Below are positions 1-7,883 of a stretch of 64,000 nucleotides of DNA, in pieces. Made by a program: the position numbers and the translations under genes. The stretch's first letter is position 1; each line of letters opens with the position of its first letter. The notes beneath the pieces are model-generated. The model was not told the DNA's origin and did not search any database. It saw only the letters and a list, made by a program, of their open reading frames with translations. The DNA comes from 3107 sp965216225 (GTDB lineage Bacteria; Pseudomonadota; Alphaproteobacteria; Rhodobacterales; Rhodobacteraceae). Where the stretch lies: NCBI GenBank assembly GCA_965216225.1, contig CBDCFF010000034.1:186001-250000 (forward strand). The letters run 5' to 3'.

Positions 1-1
1 A

Positions 2-1846
2 CCCGTCATGGCGCTGTCGTTTAGGTTTTCCGGGGCCGTCGTCCGCTATCTGAAGACATTGCCGGTGGTCGCCGACGGTATCGGCTATGCCTCGATCACC
101 GGCAAGCGGTTTTCGCTGGCTGTGGAACAGGGGCAGGTCGTGGCGCCGAACGGGGGCATCCTCGATGCGGCCGGGACCGCGATCCTGATCCCCGACATAA
201 CGCGGGAAGCCGCGCGCATGGATGTGGCCCTGCGGGTGCGCGGGGACATTCCGGCGGCACTCTCGCTTCTTGATGAGCCGCCGTTTGAAATCATGACCCG
301 CGCCGGACGGCCGGTCGATATGGCTGACGGACAGGCGATCGTGTCGGCGGACATCGGGCTTGACCTGATCAGGCGGCTGAAGGTGGAGGATGTGAATTAT
401 CGCATCAGCGCAACCTTGCAGGATGTGGCATCCGACCGGGTTGTCGAGGGCAAAACGCTGCGGGCCGATCAGTTGTCATTGCAGGCTTCGCCCGAAGGCG
501 TGGAAATTTCAGGTTCTGCACGGGTCGGGCAGGTTCCGGTGCGCGCATCCTGGGTCCAGAAATTCGGGCCGGAAGGGAAAGGACAGTCGCGCGTGAAAGC
601 GGATGTGGAACTGTCACAGGGCTTTGTTGACGAATTTGGCATCGGGTTGCCTGATGGCAGCGTGAGCGGCGCCGCCACCGCCGGCATCGAGGTCGATCTG
701 AACCGGGATGAGGCGCCGCGTTTTCGCCTGGAGTCCGATCTGAGCGGCCTGTCGCTGAATCTGCCGGTCGCGGGGTGGCGAAAGGCGGCGGGTCAGACCG
801 CGAGCCTGCTGCTTGAAGGCAGGCTGGGACGCTCCGCAGCGATAGATGCGCTGCGTTTTGAAGGCCCCGGTCTTGAGGCGAAGGGAAGCGTTGCGCTGAA
901 CGGGGATGGCAGCCTCGACAAACTGATTTTCGAGCGTGTCCGGATTGGCGACTGGCTGGATGCCCCGGTGGTTCTGACCGGGCGCGGCGGCGGGCGTCCG
1001 CCTTCGGTTCTGATCCCCGGCGGGCGTCTGGACATGCGCGGCGACGGGCTCCGGCAGGCAGGCGGCAATGGCGGCAATGGCAGCGGTGGCGGCAATGGCA
1101 TCGGGCCGATCACCGTGGCGCTGGATGAACTGATCGTGTCCCCGGCGCTCAGGCTTGCCGACCTGCGCGGCGACTTCACCAGGGCAGGCGGCGGGTTGCG
1201 CGGACAGTTCAGCGCCAGTCTGAACGGGCAGGCGCCGATTACCGGCGAGCTTGTCCCGCAATCGGCAGGCACGGCCATTCGTGTGCAAAGCGACGATGCC
1301 GGTGCGGTGATGCGCGCCATCGGGATGCTGGAGCGGGCAAGTGGCGGCACCCTGAATCTGGTACTGGTGCCCCGGCAACAGGGCGGCGTGTATGATGGCG
1401 AGGCGAACATCACCGACAGGCTGATGGTCCACGGGGCGCCCGCGCTGGCGGACCTTCTGGGGGCGATCAGCGTTATCGGCCTGCTTGAACAGTTTAGCGG
1501 CGACGGTCTTGTGTTCCATTCCACCGAGGCGCGTTTTCGACTGACGCCCGATCAGGTCGTGGTAAGCAGAAGCAGCGCCGTGGGCCCTTCTCTCGGGGTC
1601 AGTCTGAACGGCTATTACAATCTGCATGACGGATTGCTGGACATGCAGGGCGTGATTTCCCCGATTTATCTGGTGAACGGAATCGGCGCATTGTTTACCC
1701 GCCGGGGCGAGGGGCTGTTCGGTTTCAACTTCAGGCTTGCAGGCGCCGCGTCGAAGCCACAGGTTCAGGTCAACCCGCTGTCGATTCTGACGCCGGGCGC
1801 GTTTCGGGAAATCTTTCGCAGGCCGTCGCCGGAACTGACGGAGTGA
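2..1846 (+). CDS. AsmA/YhdP-like protein, C-terminal part (5' end outside window)
   Basis: The frame is open from the window edge, so the true start is probably upstream; an ATG at position 8 exists but is unlikely to be the start of a family whose members are usually about 1000 residues or more. The visible 612 residues are rich in beta-strand, glycine and hydrophobic alternation. The last about 120 residues (LLDMQGVISPIYLVNGIGAL, then a GLFGFNFRLAG segment) resemble the AsmA-like C-terminal region of YhdP/DUF3971 proteins, which are inner-membrane-anchored periplasmic proteins linked to phospholipid transport and envelope integrity. The stop overlaps the queA start (GTGA), so the two are probably cotranscribed. 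The family call is by recognition of the C-terminal pattern only. Confidence 0.7.
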   Translation, partial: PVMALSFRFSGAVVRYLKTLPVVADGIGYASITGKRFSLAVEQGQVVAPNGGILDAAGTAILIPDITREAARMDVALRVRGDIPAALSLLDEPPFEIMTRAGRPVDMADGQAIVSADIGLDLIRRLKVEDVNYRISATLQDVASDRVVEGKTLRADQLSLQASPEGVEISGSARVGQVPVRASWVQKFGPEGKGQSRVKADVELSQGFVDEFGIGLPDGSVSGAATAGIEVDLNRDEAPRFRLESDLSGLSLNLPVAGWRKAAGQTASLLLEGRLGRSAAIDALRFEGPGLEAKGSVALNGDGSLDKLIFERVRIGDWLDAPVVLTGRGGGRPPSVLIPGGRLDMRGDGLRQAGGNGGNGSGGGNGIGPITVALDELIVSPALRLADLRGDFTRAGGGLRGQFSASLNGQAPITGELVPQSAGTAIRVQSDDAGAVMRAIGMLERASGGTLNLVLVPRQQGGVYDGEANITDRLMVHGAPALADLLGAISVIGLLEQFSGDGLVFHSTEARFRLTPDQVVVSRSSAVGPSLGVSLNGYYNLHDGLLDMQGVISPIYLVNGIGALFTRRGEGLFGFNFRLAGAASKPQVQVNPLSILTPGAFREIFRRPSPELTE

Positions 1847-2922
1847 CGGCGTTGAAGCTGTCCGATTTCGATTTCGATCTGCCGGAGGATTTGATCGCCA
1901 TCCGGCCCGCCGTGCCCAGAAGCGCCGCCCGGTTGCTGGTTGCGGAAGGGGCGGCGCTGCGGGATATGCGCGTGTCGGACCTGCCGGACCTGCTGCGCCC
2001 CGGCGACCGGCTGGTGCTGAACAACACCAGGGTCATTCCCGCACACCTCGGCGGCATCCGCCATCGCAAGGGGCAGGCAGGGGCAGCCGGGGCACGGATG
2101 GGCGTGACGCTGCTGGCTCCGGGAAGGGATGGAACCTGGCAGGCGCTGGTCAGGCCGCTGAAGAAACTGCGCAAGGGCGATGAGGTCCGGTTTTCGCACG
2201 ATCTTTCCGCAGAATGCGTCGGCAAACCGGATGGGCAGGCGATCCTGCGGTTCAACCTGATTGCAGGGGATTTCGACCGGGCCATTGCCCGGATCGGCGC
2301 AATGCCCCTGCCACCCTATATCACCGCGAAACGCGCCGCAGACGACCGCGACAGGCACGACTATCAATCGGTTTTCGCGCGGCGCGGCGGCGCGGTCGCG
2401 GCGCCGACGGCCTCGCTTCATTTCGACGCGCAGCTCCTGCACCGGATTTCCGGGGCAGGCGTCGATTTCACCGAGGTGACACTGCATGTCGGGGCGGGAA
2501 CCTTTCTGCCGGTCAAGGTTGACGATCCCCGCGATCACACGATGCATTCGGAATGGGGGGAAATCGGCGAAACGGCAGCCGATGAAATCAACGCCACGCG
2601 ACAGGCGGGGGGGCGGATCATTCCGGTGGGGACAACCGCCCTGCGGCTGATTGAGAGCGCGGCCCCGGCGCCGGGTGTCGTGGCCCCCTGGAGCGGGAAG
2701 ACGGACATCTTCATCATGCCCGGCCATCGGTTCCGTATCGCCGACGCGCTGATGACGAATTTCCACCTGCCCGGATCCACCCTGATGATGCTCGTCTCCG
2801 CCCTGATGGGGGTGGATGAAATCAGGCGTGTCTATTCGCACGCGATCGGGGCGCGGTATCGCTTTTTTTCCTATGGCGACGCCTGCCTGCTGGTTCCCCC
2901 GCATCCGGGCGCCGGCCGGTAA
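1843..2922 (+). CDS. queA: S-adenosylmethionine:tRNA ribosyltransferase-isomerase
   Basis: QueA transfers the ribosyl moiety of S-adenosylmethionine to 7-aminomethyl-7-deazaguanine in tRNA, giving epoxyqueuosine at the wobble position. The 359-residue product has the family length. Diagnostic segments are the N-terminal FDFDLPEDLIAIRPA, the RLVLNNTRVIPAHL block, PLPPYI near residue 155, the SLHF/VTLHVGAGTFLPVKV block near residues 210-240, and the C-terminal TNFHLPGSTLMMLVSAL. The start is GTG, overlapping the stop of the upstream AsmA-like gene by four bases, which indicates translational coupling. No damage is seen. Confidence 0.96.
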   Translation: MTALKLSDFDFDLPEDLIAIRPAVPRSAARLLVAEGAALRDMRVSDLPDLLRPGDRLVLNNTRVIPAHLGGIRHRKGQAGAAGARMGVTLLAPGRDGTWQALVRPLKKLRKGDEVRFSHDLSAECVGKPDGQAILRFNLIAGDFDRAIARIGAMPLPPYITAKRAADDRDRHDYQSVFARRGGAVAAPTASLHFDAQLLHRISGAGVDFTEVTLHVGAGTFLPVKVDDPRDHTMHSEWGEIGETAADEINATRQAGGRIIPVGTTALRLIESAAPAPGVVAPWSGKTDIFIMPGHRFRIADALMTNFHLPGSTLMMLVSALMGVDEIRRVYSHAIGARYRFFSYGDACLLVPPHPGAGR

Positions 2923-3044
2923 ATCGTGGCTTTCCCCGCCGGCTGTTCAAAAGACGCCTTGAAGTGTCGCAAATGAGGGCGTAACTGCGCGCCGATCCGG
3001 CAGTGTTGCCGGGCAGGATCGGGCAGGATGTGGAAAGGCCAGTC

Positions 3045-4319
3045 ATGATTCAGGTAATTTCAGGTTCCTGGGCATTGTTGCTGGGGATGCTGCTGCTGAT
3101 GGTTGGCAACGGGATGCAAAGCACCCTGTTGGGTATCCGGGGGGGGATAGAGGGGTTTTCAACCTACGAAATGTCCATCGTCATGTCGGGGTATTTCGCC
3201 GGATTTCTGGGCGGCTCCAAAATGGCGCCCGAGATGATCCGCAGGGTCGGGCATGTCCGTGTCTTCGCCGCCCTGGGATCAATGGTGTCGGCCATCCTGA
3301 TCCTGTATCCCGCCTTTGCGAATCCGATTGCCTGGACGGCGGGCCGGATCGTGCTGGGGTTCTGTCTTTCCGGCGTCTACGTGACAGCCGAGAGCTGGCT
3401 GAACAACGCCTCCACGAATGAAACCCGCGGCAAGGCGCTCTCGCTTTATCTGATTGTGCAGATGATCGGGATCATCACCGCGCAGGCACTGCTGCTGGTG
3501 GGGGATCCTTCCGGCTTTATCCTGTTCATCATTCCGTCTGTTCTGGTTTCGATCTCATTCGCGCCGATCCTGCTGTCGATCAGCCCCACCCCGGCGTTCG
3601 AGGCGACCAAATCCATGAAAATGACAGAGCTGTTCCAGCGGTCGCCGCTTGCATGTGTCGGGATATTTCTGCTTGGCGCGGTCTTTGCGGCGCAGTTTGG
3701 CATGGCCGCGGTTTTTGGAACCAAGGTCGGGCTTGGCGTCGGTCAGATTTCGGTTTTCGTGGCGGCTTTCTATGTGGGCGCGACCATGTTTCAATATCCT
3801 ATCGGGTGGATTTCCGACCGCACGGATCGCCGGGTTCTGATCGGCGTCATCGCCGCAATCGGGGCGCTGGGCGGCGTGGTGGGCATTTTCGCAGAGCACA
3901 ACTATACGACCCTGCTGGTGGCCGCATTCCTGATCGGCGGAATGTCGAATCCTCTTTACGCCCTGCTGATCGCCCATGCCAATGACTTTCTGGAACCGGA
4001 GACCATGGCCTCTGCCGCCGGGACGATGGTTTTTGTCAGCGGTCTGGGGGCAATCGCCGGACCATTGATTACCGGCTGGATCATGGCGGTGGTGGGCACC
4101 TGGGGTTTTTTCCTGTATCTGTTCGTTCTTCTGGCGGCGATCATGGCTTATGCGGCGTACCGGACAACGCAACGCCCGGCCGTGGATGTGGATGAGACCG
4201 GTTCCTTTGCGCCCATCGCCGCAGGGGCGACAACGGTGGCAATGGGGGTCGCGCAGGAGGTTTTCCTCGACGCCCTGACGGATGAAACGGGCAACACTCT
4301 GGAAGCGCGGGAAAATTAG
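3045..4319 (+). CDS. Major facilitator superfamily transporter (YcaD/sugar-phosphate type)
   Basis: The product is a 424-residue polytopic inner-membrane protein with about twelve hydrophobic segments. A central loop around SPTPAFEATKSMKMTELF separates the two six-helix halves. The second-half motif GWISDRTDRRVLIG matches the conserved MFS loop motif (G-x3-D-R-x-G/D-R-R). The ATG at 3045 is preferred over an in-frame GTG at 3003, because a GGAAAGG ribosome-binding site precedes it and the 14 extra residues are not hydrophobic. The substrate cannot be read from sequence. The gene stands alone, 122 bp after queA. Confidence 0.85.
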   Translation: MIQVISGSWALLLGMLLLMVGNGMQSTLLGIRGGIEGFSTYEMSIVMSGYFAGFLGGSKMAPEMIRRVGHVRVFAALGSMVSAILILYPAFANPIAWTAGRIVLGFCLSGVYVTAESWLNNASTNETRGKALSLYLIVQMIGIITAQALLLVGDPSGFILFIIPSVLVSISFAPILLSISPTPAFEATKSMKMTELFQRSPLACVGIFLLGAVFAAQFGMAAVFGTKVGLGVGQISVFVAAFYVGATMFQYPIGWISDRTDRRVLIGVIAAIGALGGVVGIFAEHNYTTLLVAAFLIGGMSNPLYALLIAHANDFLEPETMASAAGTMVFVSGLGAIAGPLITGWIMAVVGTWGFFLYLFVLLAAIMAYAAYRTTQRPAVDVDETGSFAPIAAGATTVAMGVAQEVFLDALTDETGNTLEAREN

Positions 4320-4391
4320 AGTTGTCAAAGTGTGAAACTTTTGCGACGGTTGATTCGTCTGGGGTGATTTTGCGCAACGGAGGGGCGCCCG

Positions 4392-4967
4392 ATGCAATAC
4401 CCGATTGACGTTCTGGACTTCTGGTTGAAGGAAGTTGGCCCAGGCCGCTGGTACAATGCCGGCCCGGCGCTTGATGACGAAATCCGAAATCGTTTCGAGG
4501 ACACATGGACCGCAGCCCGGAACGGGGAGTTCACCACCGAATGGACGATGCGGCCCGAGGGAACTCTGGCGTTTCTCATTCTGATGGATCAGTTTCCCAG
4601 AAACATGTTTCGCGGCAGCGACAAGGCATTCGAGACGGACGCCAGGGCGCGCTCTGTCGCCAAGAAAGTGATCGAACAGCGGTGGGACTTGCGTATCCCG
4701 GAACCGGAACGGCAGTTCTTCTATCTGCCGCTGATGCATTCCGAATGTCTTTGCGATCAGGAGCGCTGTGTGCGCCTGATGCTGACCAGAATGCCGGAGA
4801 GCGGCGGGTTGAATCTGCTTCACGCCAAGGCGCATCGGGAAGTCATCCGCCGTTTTGGCCGTTTTCCGTATCGCAACGAAGCGCTTGATCGCTCTTTCAC
4901 GGCCCCCGAGACGGCGTTTCTGGAAGAGGGTGGATATGGCGCGGCCGTGCGTGCGGTGAGTGTCTGA
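4392..4967 (+). CDS. DUF924 family protein
   Basis: The 191-residue soluble protein carries the DUF924 hallmarks: the N-terminal VLDFWLKEVGP, the WTMRPEGTLAFLILMDQFPRN block around residues 50-70 and the FFYLPLMHSE block near residue 108. Near the C-terminus are a HREVIRRFGRFPYRN segment and FLEEGGYG. DUF924 proteins are short all-alpha proteins of unknown biochemical role, common in Proteobacteria. The start has a GGAGGGG ribosome-binding site 6-7 bases upstream. It lies between an MFS gene and lpdA with gaps of 72 and 117 bp, so it is probably a separate transcription unit. Confidence 0.9.
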   Translation: MQYPIDVLDFWLKEVGPGRWYNAGPALDDEIRNRFEDTWTAARNGEFTTEWTMRPEGTLAFLILMDQFPRNMFRGSDKAFETDARARSVAKKVIEQRWDLRIPEPERQFFYLPLMHSECLCDQERCVRLMLTRMPESGGLNLLHAKAHREVIRRFGRFPYRNEALDRSFTAPETAFLEEGGYGAAVRAVSV

Positions 4968-5084
4968 AGTTGTCAATTGCAGTCGGCGCGGATAACCGCA
5001 TTCCGCATCCGTCCGGGCAACGCTTGTTGTGTCCTGCCGGGTGATGGTTTAATGTCAAACCAGTTTTGAAACCGGAGGGCGCGG

Positions 5085-6479
5085 ATGTCTGCCAGTTCTT
5101 TTGATGTCGTTGTGATCGGGGCGGGGCCCGGCGGCTATGTGGCGGCGATACGGGCGGCGCAGAACGGTCTGAAAACCGCCGTGGTGGAGCGCGAGCATCT
5201 GGGCGGTATCTGCCTGAACTGGGGGTGCATTCCCACCAAGGCGCTGCTGCGCTCTGCCGAAGTGTTTCACCTCATGGGGCGGGCTGCGGATTTTGGTCTG
5301 AAAGCCGAGGGGATCGGCTATGATCTGGACGCCGTGGTGAAGCGTTCGCGGGATGTGGCGGGCCAGTTGTCGGGCGGCGTCGGCCACCTGATGAAGAAGA
5401 ACGGGATCACCGTTTTCATGGGCGAAGCGACGATCCCGGAGAAGGGCAGGGTCAGCGTCGGCACCGACAGGGGGGCGGAGGATCTGCTGGCGAAATCCAT
5501 CATTCTGGCGACCGGCGCGCGCGCCCGCGAACTGCCCGGGCTGGAAGCTGACGGCGATCTGGTCTGGACCTACAAACACGCCCTGCTGCCGCCGCACATG
5601 CCGCAAAGGCTGCTGGTCATCGGCTCCGGCGCAATCGGGATCGAATTCGCATCCTTCTACAATACCCTTGGATCGGACACGACCGTTGTCGAAGTGATGG
5701 ATCGCGTGCTTCCGGTGGAAGATGCCGAAATCAGCGCCTTTGCAGGAAAGCAGTTCGTCAGGCAGGGCATGAGGATCATGGAGAATGCCATGGTCAGGCA
5801 ACTTGATCGCGGCAAGGGCAGGGTGATCGCCCATATCGAAACCGGCGGCAAGGTCGAGAAGCACGAATTCGACACCGTCATCTCTGCCGTCGGGATCGTC
5901 GGCAATGTCGAGGGGCTGGGGCTGGAGGCGCTGGGCGTCGGGATCGACCGGGCCCATGTCCTGACGGATGCGTTTTGCCGGACCGGGGTCGATGGGCTTT
6001 ATGCCATCGGCGACATCGCCGGGGCGCCATGGCTTGCACACAAGGCCAGTCACGAGGGCGTGATGGTCGCCGATCTCATCACCGGGAAGCACGCCCATCC
6101 GGTAAAGCCGGAAGCGATTGCGGGCTGCACCTATTGCCATCCGCAGGTTGCGAGTGTCGGTTACTCCGAGGCGAAAGCCAGGGAGCTGGGCCATGAGGTG
6201 AAGGTCGGGCGCTTTCCGTTCATCGGCAACGGCAAGGCGATTGCACTGGGCGAGCAGGAAGGGATGATCAAGACGGTCTTTGATGCGAAGACCGGCGAAC
6301 TGCTGGGCGCGCACATGGTTGGGGCAGAGGTCACGGAACTGATTCAGGGCTATGTGGTCGGGCGGCAACTGGAGACGACGGAAGAAGATCTGATGAACAC
6401 TGTTTTCCCGCATCCGACGCTGTCCGAGATGATGCACGAAGCCGTGCTGGATGCTTATGGCCGTGCGATCCACATGTAG
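5085..6479 (+). CDS. lpdA: Dihydrolipoyl dehydrogenase (E3)
   Basis: This flavoprotein reoxidises dihydrolipoamide with NAD+ in 2-oxoacid dehydrogenase complexes or the glycine cleavage system. The 464 residues show an N-terminal FAD-binding GAGPGG motif, the redox disulfide GGICLNWGCIPTK (two Cys four residues apart, about residues 45-50) and an NAD-binding GSGAIGIEFASFY motif near residue 183. They also show the FAD-contacting YAIGDIAG segment near residue 307 and the C-terminal HPTLSEMMHEA with the catalytic His-Glu pair. A GGAGGGCG ribosome-binding site precedes the ATG. No E1/E2 genes are adjacent here, so the partner complex is unknown. Confidence 0.96.
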   Translation: MSASSFDVVVIGAGPGGYVAAIRAAQNGLKTAVVEREHLGGICLNWGCIPTKALLRSAEVFHLMGRAADFGLKAEGIGYDLDAVVKRSRDVAGQLSGGVGHLMKKNGITVFMGEATIPEKGRVSVGTDRGAEDLLAKSIILATGARARELPGLEADGDLVWTYKHALLPPHMPQRLLVIGSGAIGIEFASFYNTLGSDTTVVEVMDRVLPVEDAEISAFAGKQFVRQGMRIMENAMVRQLDRGKGRVIAHIETGGKVEKHEFDTVISAVGIVGNVEGLGLEALGVGIDRAHVLTDAFCRTGVDGLYAIGDIAGAPWLAHKASHEGVMVADLITGKHAHPVKPEAIAGCTYCHPQVASVGYSEAKARELGHEVKVGRFPFIGNGKAIALGEQEGMIKTVFDAKTGELLGAHMVGAEVTELIQGYVVGRQLETTEEDLMNTVFPHPTLSEMMHEAVLDAYGRAIHM

Positions 6480-6536
6480 CGCTGATCGCTTGCCGCCGCA
6501 TCCGGGAAGGCTTCGGGGAATGAACGCCTCCGGCGG

Positions 6537-6591
6537 GAGTATTTTTTCAGAGAAGAAACGCGCAAATCTCTTCTTCTCTGAAAAAATACTC
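6537..6591. repeat. Perfect 21-bp inverted repeat downstream of lpdA
   Basis: Bases 6537-6557 and 6571-6591 are exact reverse complements (arm beginning GAGTATTTTTTCAGAG), separated by 13 bases. It lies between lpdA and a truncated convergent gene and could act as a bidirectional terminator or stabilise the lpdA 3' end. The A/T tract lies inside the stem rather than after it, so a classical intrinsic terminator is not certain. Confidence 0.75.
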
Positions 6592-6619
6592 TGGGGGTGA
6601 ACCCCGGATGCAATCCGGG

Positions 6620-6661
6620 GGAGGGGGTGAAACCCCCTTTTCATATCCGGATGGAATGCGC
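6620..6661. repeat. Dispersed repeat, copy 1 (terminator plus conserved flank)
   Basis: The terminator hairpin is followed by TCAT(AT)CCGGATGGAATGCGC. The same composite sequence, lacking two bases, occurs at 24573-24612 after the symporter-kinase gene. It looks like a genomic family of terminator-bearing elements rather than coincidence. Confidence 0.6.
6623..6641 (+). terminator. Intrinsic terminator (GGGGG-TGAAA-CCCCC-TTTT)
   Basis: A five-GC stem with a TGAAA loop is followed by four T. It lies 143 bp after the lpdA stop and is the likely end of that transcript. The same hairpin with the same flanks recurs at 24576-24594. Confidence 0.65.
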
Positions 6662-7256
6662 AACATGAAGGCCCCGGAAACCGAGCCACGAACCCGACAT
6701 AAAGGCACCATGGCTCTGCACTGTCCCGATGGTTCTTCAGCCATGCGATGGTCCGTTTCACGATTGCCGTGTCATAATCGGTGTATTTGCTGGCGCCGGG
6801 GCCAATGTAGTCGCCCGGCATACGGCCTTTCGCCTCGACCCGCTCATCTTCCTTGCGGATCGACGCCCAGACCATGGCGACGCCATCCGCAACCATCAGG
6901 GGGATATGTTCATTGTCGAACCCGGCCGGGTCTTCTTCTGACCGGTAGTGAAGTTTGCCGATACTCTTGACAGGAACACCGGCATCCTGAAGCGCATGGC
7001 CCCACCCCGGAATGTCCCCCGTATAAGGCATTGCGTTGTCCCGGAGGCGCGTTTCGTGGACATGTCGCCCGGTCGCGAAACTCGCCCTGGCGGGAACACA
7101 TATCGGGCTGGGGGCACAGGCGTTGGCAAACCGGGCGCCACGGGACGCCAGCCGATCCAGATTGGGCGTCTGAACGAATGAATGCCCGGCGCATCCCATC
7201 GCCCGGCCCTGGTGCTCAGCCGACATGATTATCAACAGGTTCCGGGGCCGGCTCAT
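6660..7256 (-). pseudogene. Sulfatase A, N-terminal fragment
   Basis: The minus-strand frame opens at the ATG at 7256 and encodes about 195 residues of an alkaline-phosphatase-fold sulfatase. Visible motifs are the N-terminal metal-binding NLLIIMSAEHQG, the TPNLDRLASRGARF block and the formylglycine motif C-V-P-A-R (within PICVPARASFATGRH, Cys near residue 53). YVGFVARF near residue 190 is the point where the family would continue with a HxP segment, but here the frame runs into the lpdA terminator region. About 60% of a normal sulfatase is missing, so it is inactive. The start codon directly abuts the first repeat of CRISPR array A. Confidence 0.85.
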
Positions 7257-7406
7257 GCCACGTCCCCGCGGGCGCGGGATTCCGGTTACCCCGCCTAAAG
7301 GCGGCCTACCCGAGACGGCCACGTCCCCGCGGGCGCGGGATTCCGAGACAGGGCCGCCAAAGCGCTGATGTGAGACTCGCCACGTCCCCGCGGGCGCGGG
7401 ATTCCG
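7257..7406 (+). CRISPR. CRISPR-like array A: 3 repeats, 2 spacers (28 + 33 bp)
   Basis: Identical 28-bp repeats (begin GCCACGTCCCCGCG, end CGCGGGATTCCG) start at 7257, 7318 and 7379, exactly 61 bp apart. The two unrelated 33-bp spacers are 7285-7317 and 7346-7378. Bases just outside the repeats differ, so the unit is exactly 28 bp. The CCCGC/GCGGG arms give a hairpin as in type I-E repeats. If the array is reduced to one repeat, the minus-strand marR-like frame ends ...ESRARGDVA-stop and its TGA overlaps the sulfatase A ATG. The repeat is therefore original coding sequence. No cas genes or typical leader are adjacent. Confidence 0.85.
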
Positions 7407-7699
7407 GTTTGCTCAGGGTCCGGAAAAACTGCTGCAATTCCTCGTCGCTCAGATACTGCGTCAACATGGTCTGGCGCTTTCGCATGATCCCCGTCAGTCG
7501 TGAATGAGTGTCCTGCCCCTTCTGTGTCAGCCCCTTCAACGCGCGGCTGATCCGGCCCTTGTCCATCTGTCCGGTTCGGGCTATCTGCGCAGCGCCGGTT
7601 TCGCCCTGCATCCGGATCATTGAAAGAATGCGCCATTCCGTCAGCGACAGATCCGAGACGCCCCGCAATATCACAGGCGCGCTCGCAGCGGTTGCCGCC
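7306..7699 (-). pseudogene. MarR-family regulator, 3' part (broken by IS21 and array A)
   Basis: The frame reads a MarR winged-helix pattern: LSLTEWRILSMI, then GAAQIARTGQMDKGRISRALKGLTQKG, then MRKRQTMLTQYLSDEELQQFF. The wing segment expected between QKG and the MRKRQ helix is mostly missing, which indicates an internal deletion. IS21 sits at its 5' side (duplicated target GCCGCC), and the remaining 5' piece lies at 10338-10383. At the 3' end the frame reads through repeat and spacer DNA of array A and stops at 7306, adding about 25 foreign residues. Collapsing the array gives a natural stop coupled to sulfatase A, so this was probably the local regulator of the sulfatase genes. Confidence 0.75.
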
Positions 7700-7883
7700 T
7701 GCTGCGCGACAAACAAGGTGAGAATCCAGCGTCAATCAGGATGAGAACGCGTGTGCGGGGGCTCGCAGGGAGGGCGTAGCCCGACTGGGGAGGCCCCGCA
7801 CACGCGTTTTGCCCTTTTGGGGCGGGCCTGACGGTTGTGGCCGGCTCGGATAAGGAATGATTTTCTGTGCAAGGGGATCGTTC

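Noticed and set aside
5055..7322. A 755-codon minus-strand frame joining sulfatase A to the strand opposite lpdA
   Set aside because: Only the first part (7256-6660) has sulfatase motifs; the rest is antisense to the intact lpdA and has no family resemblance.
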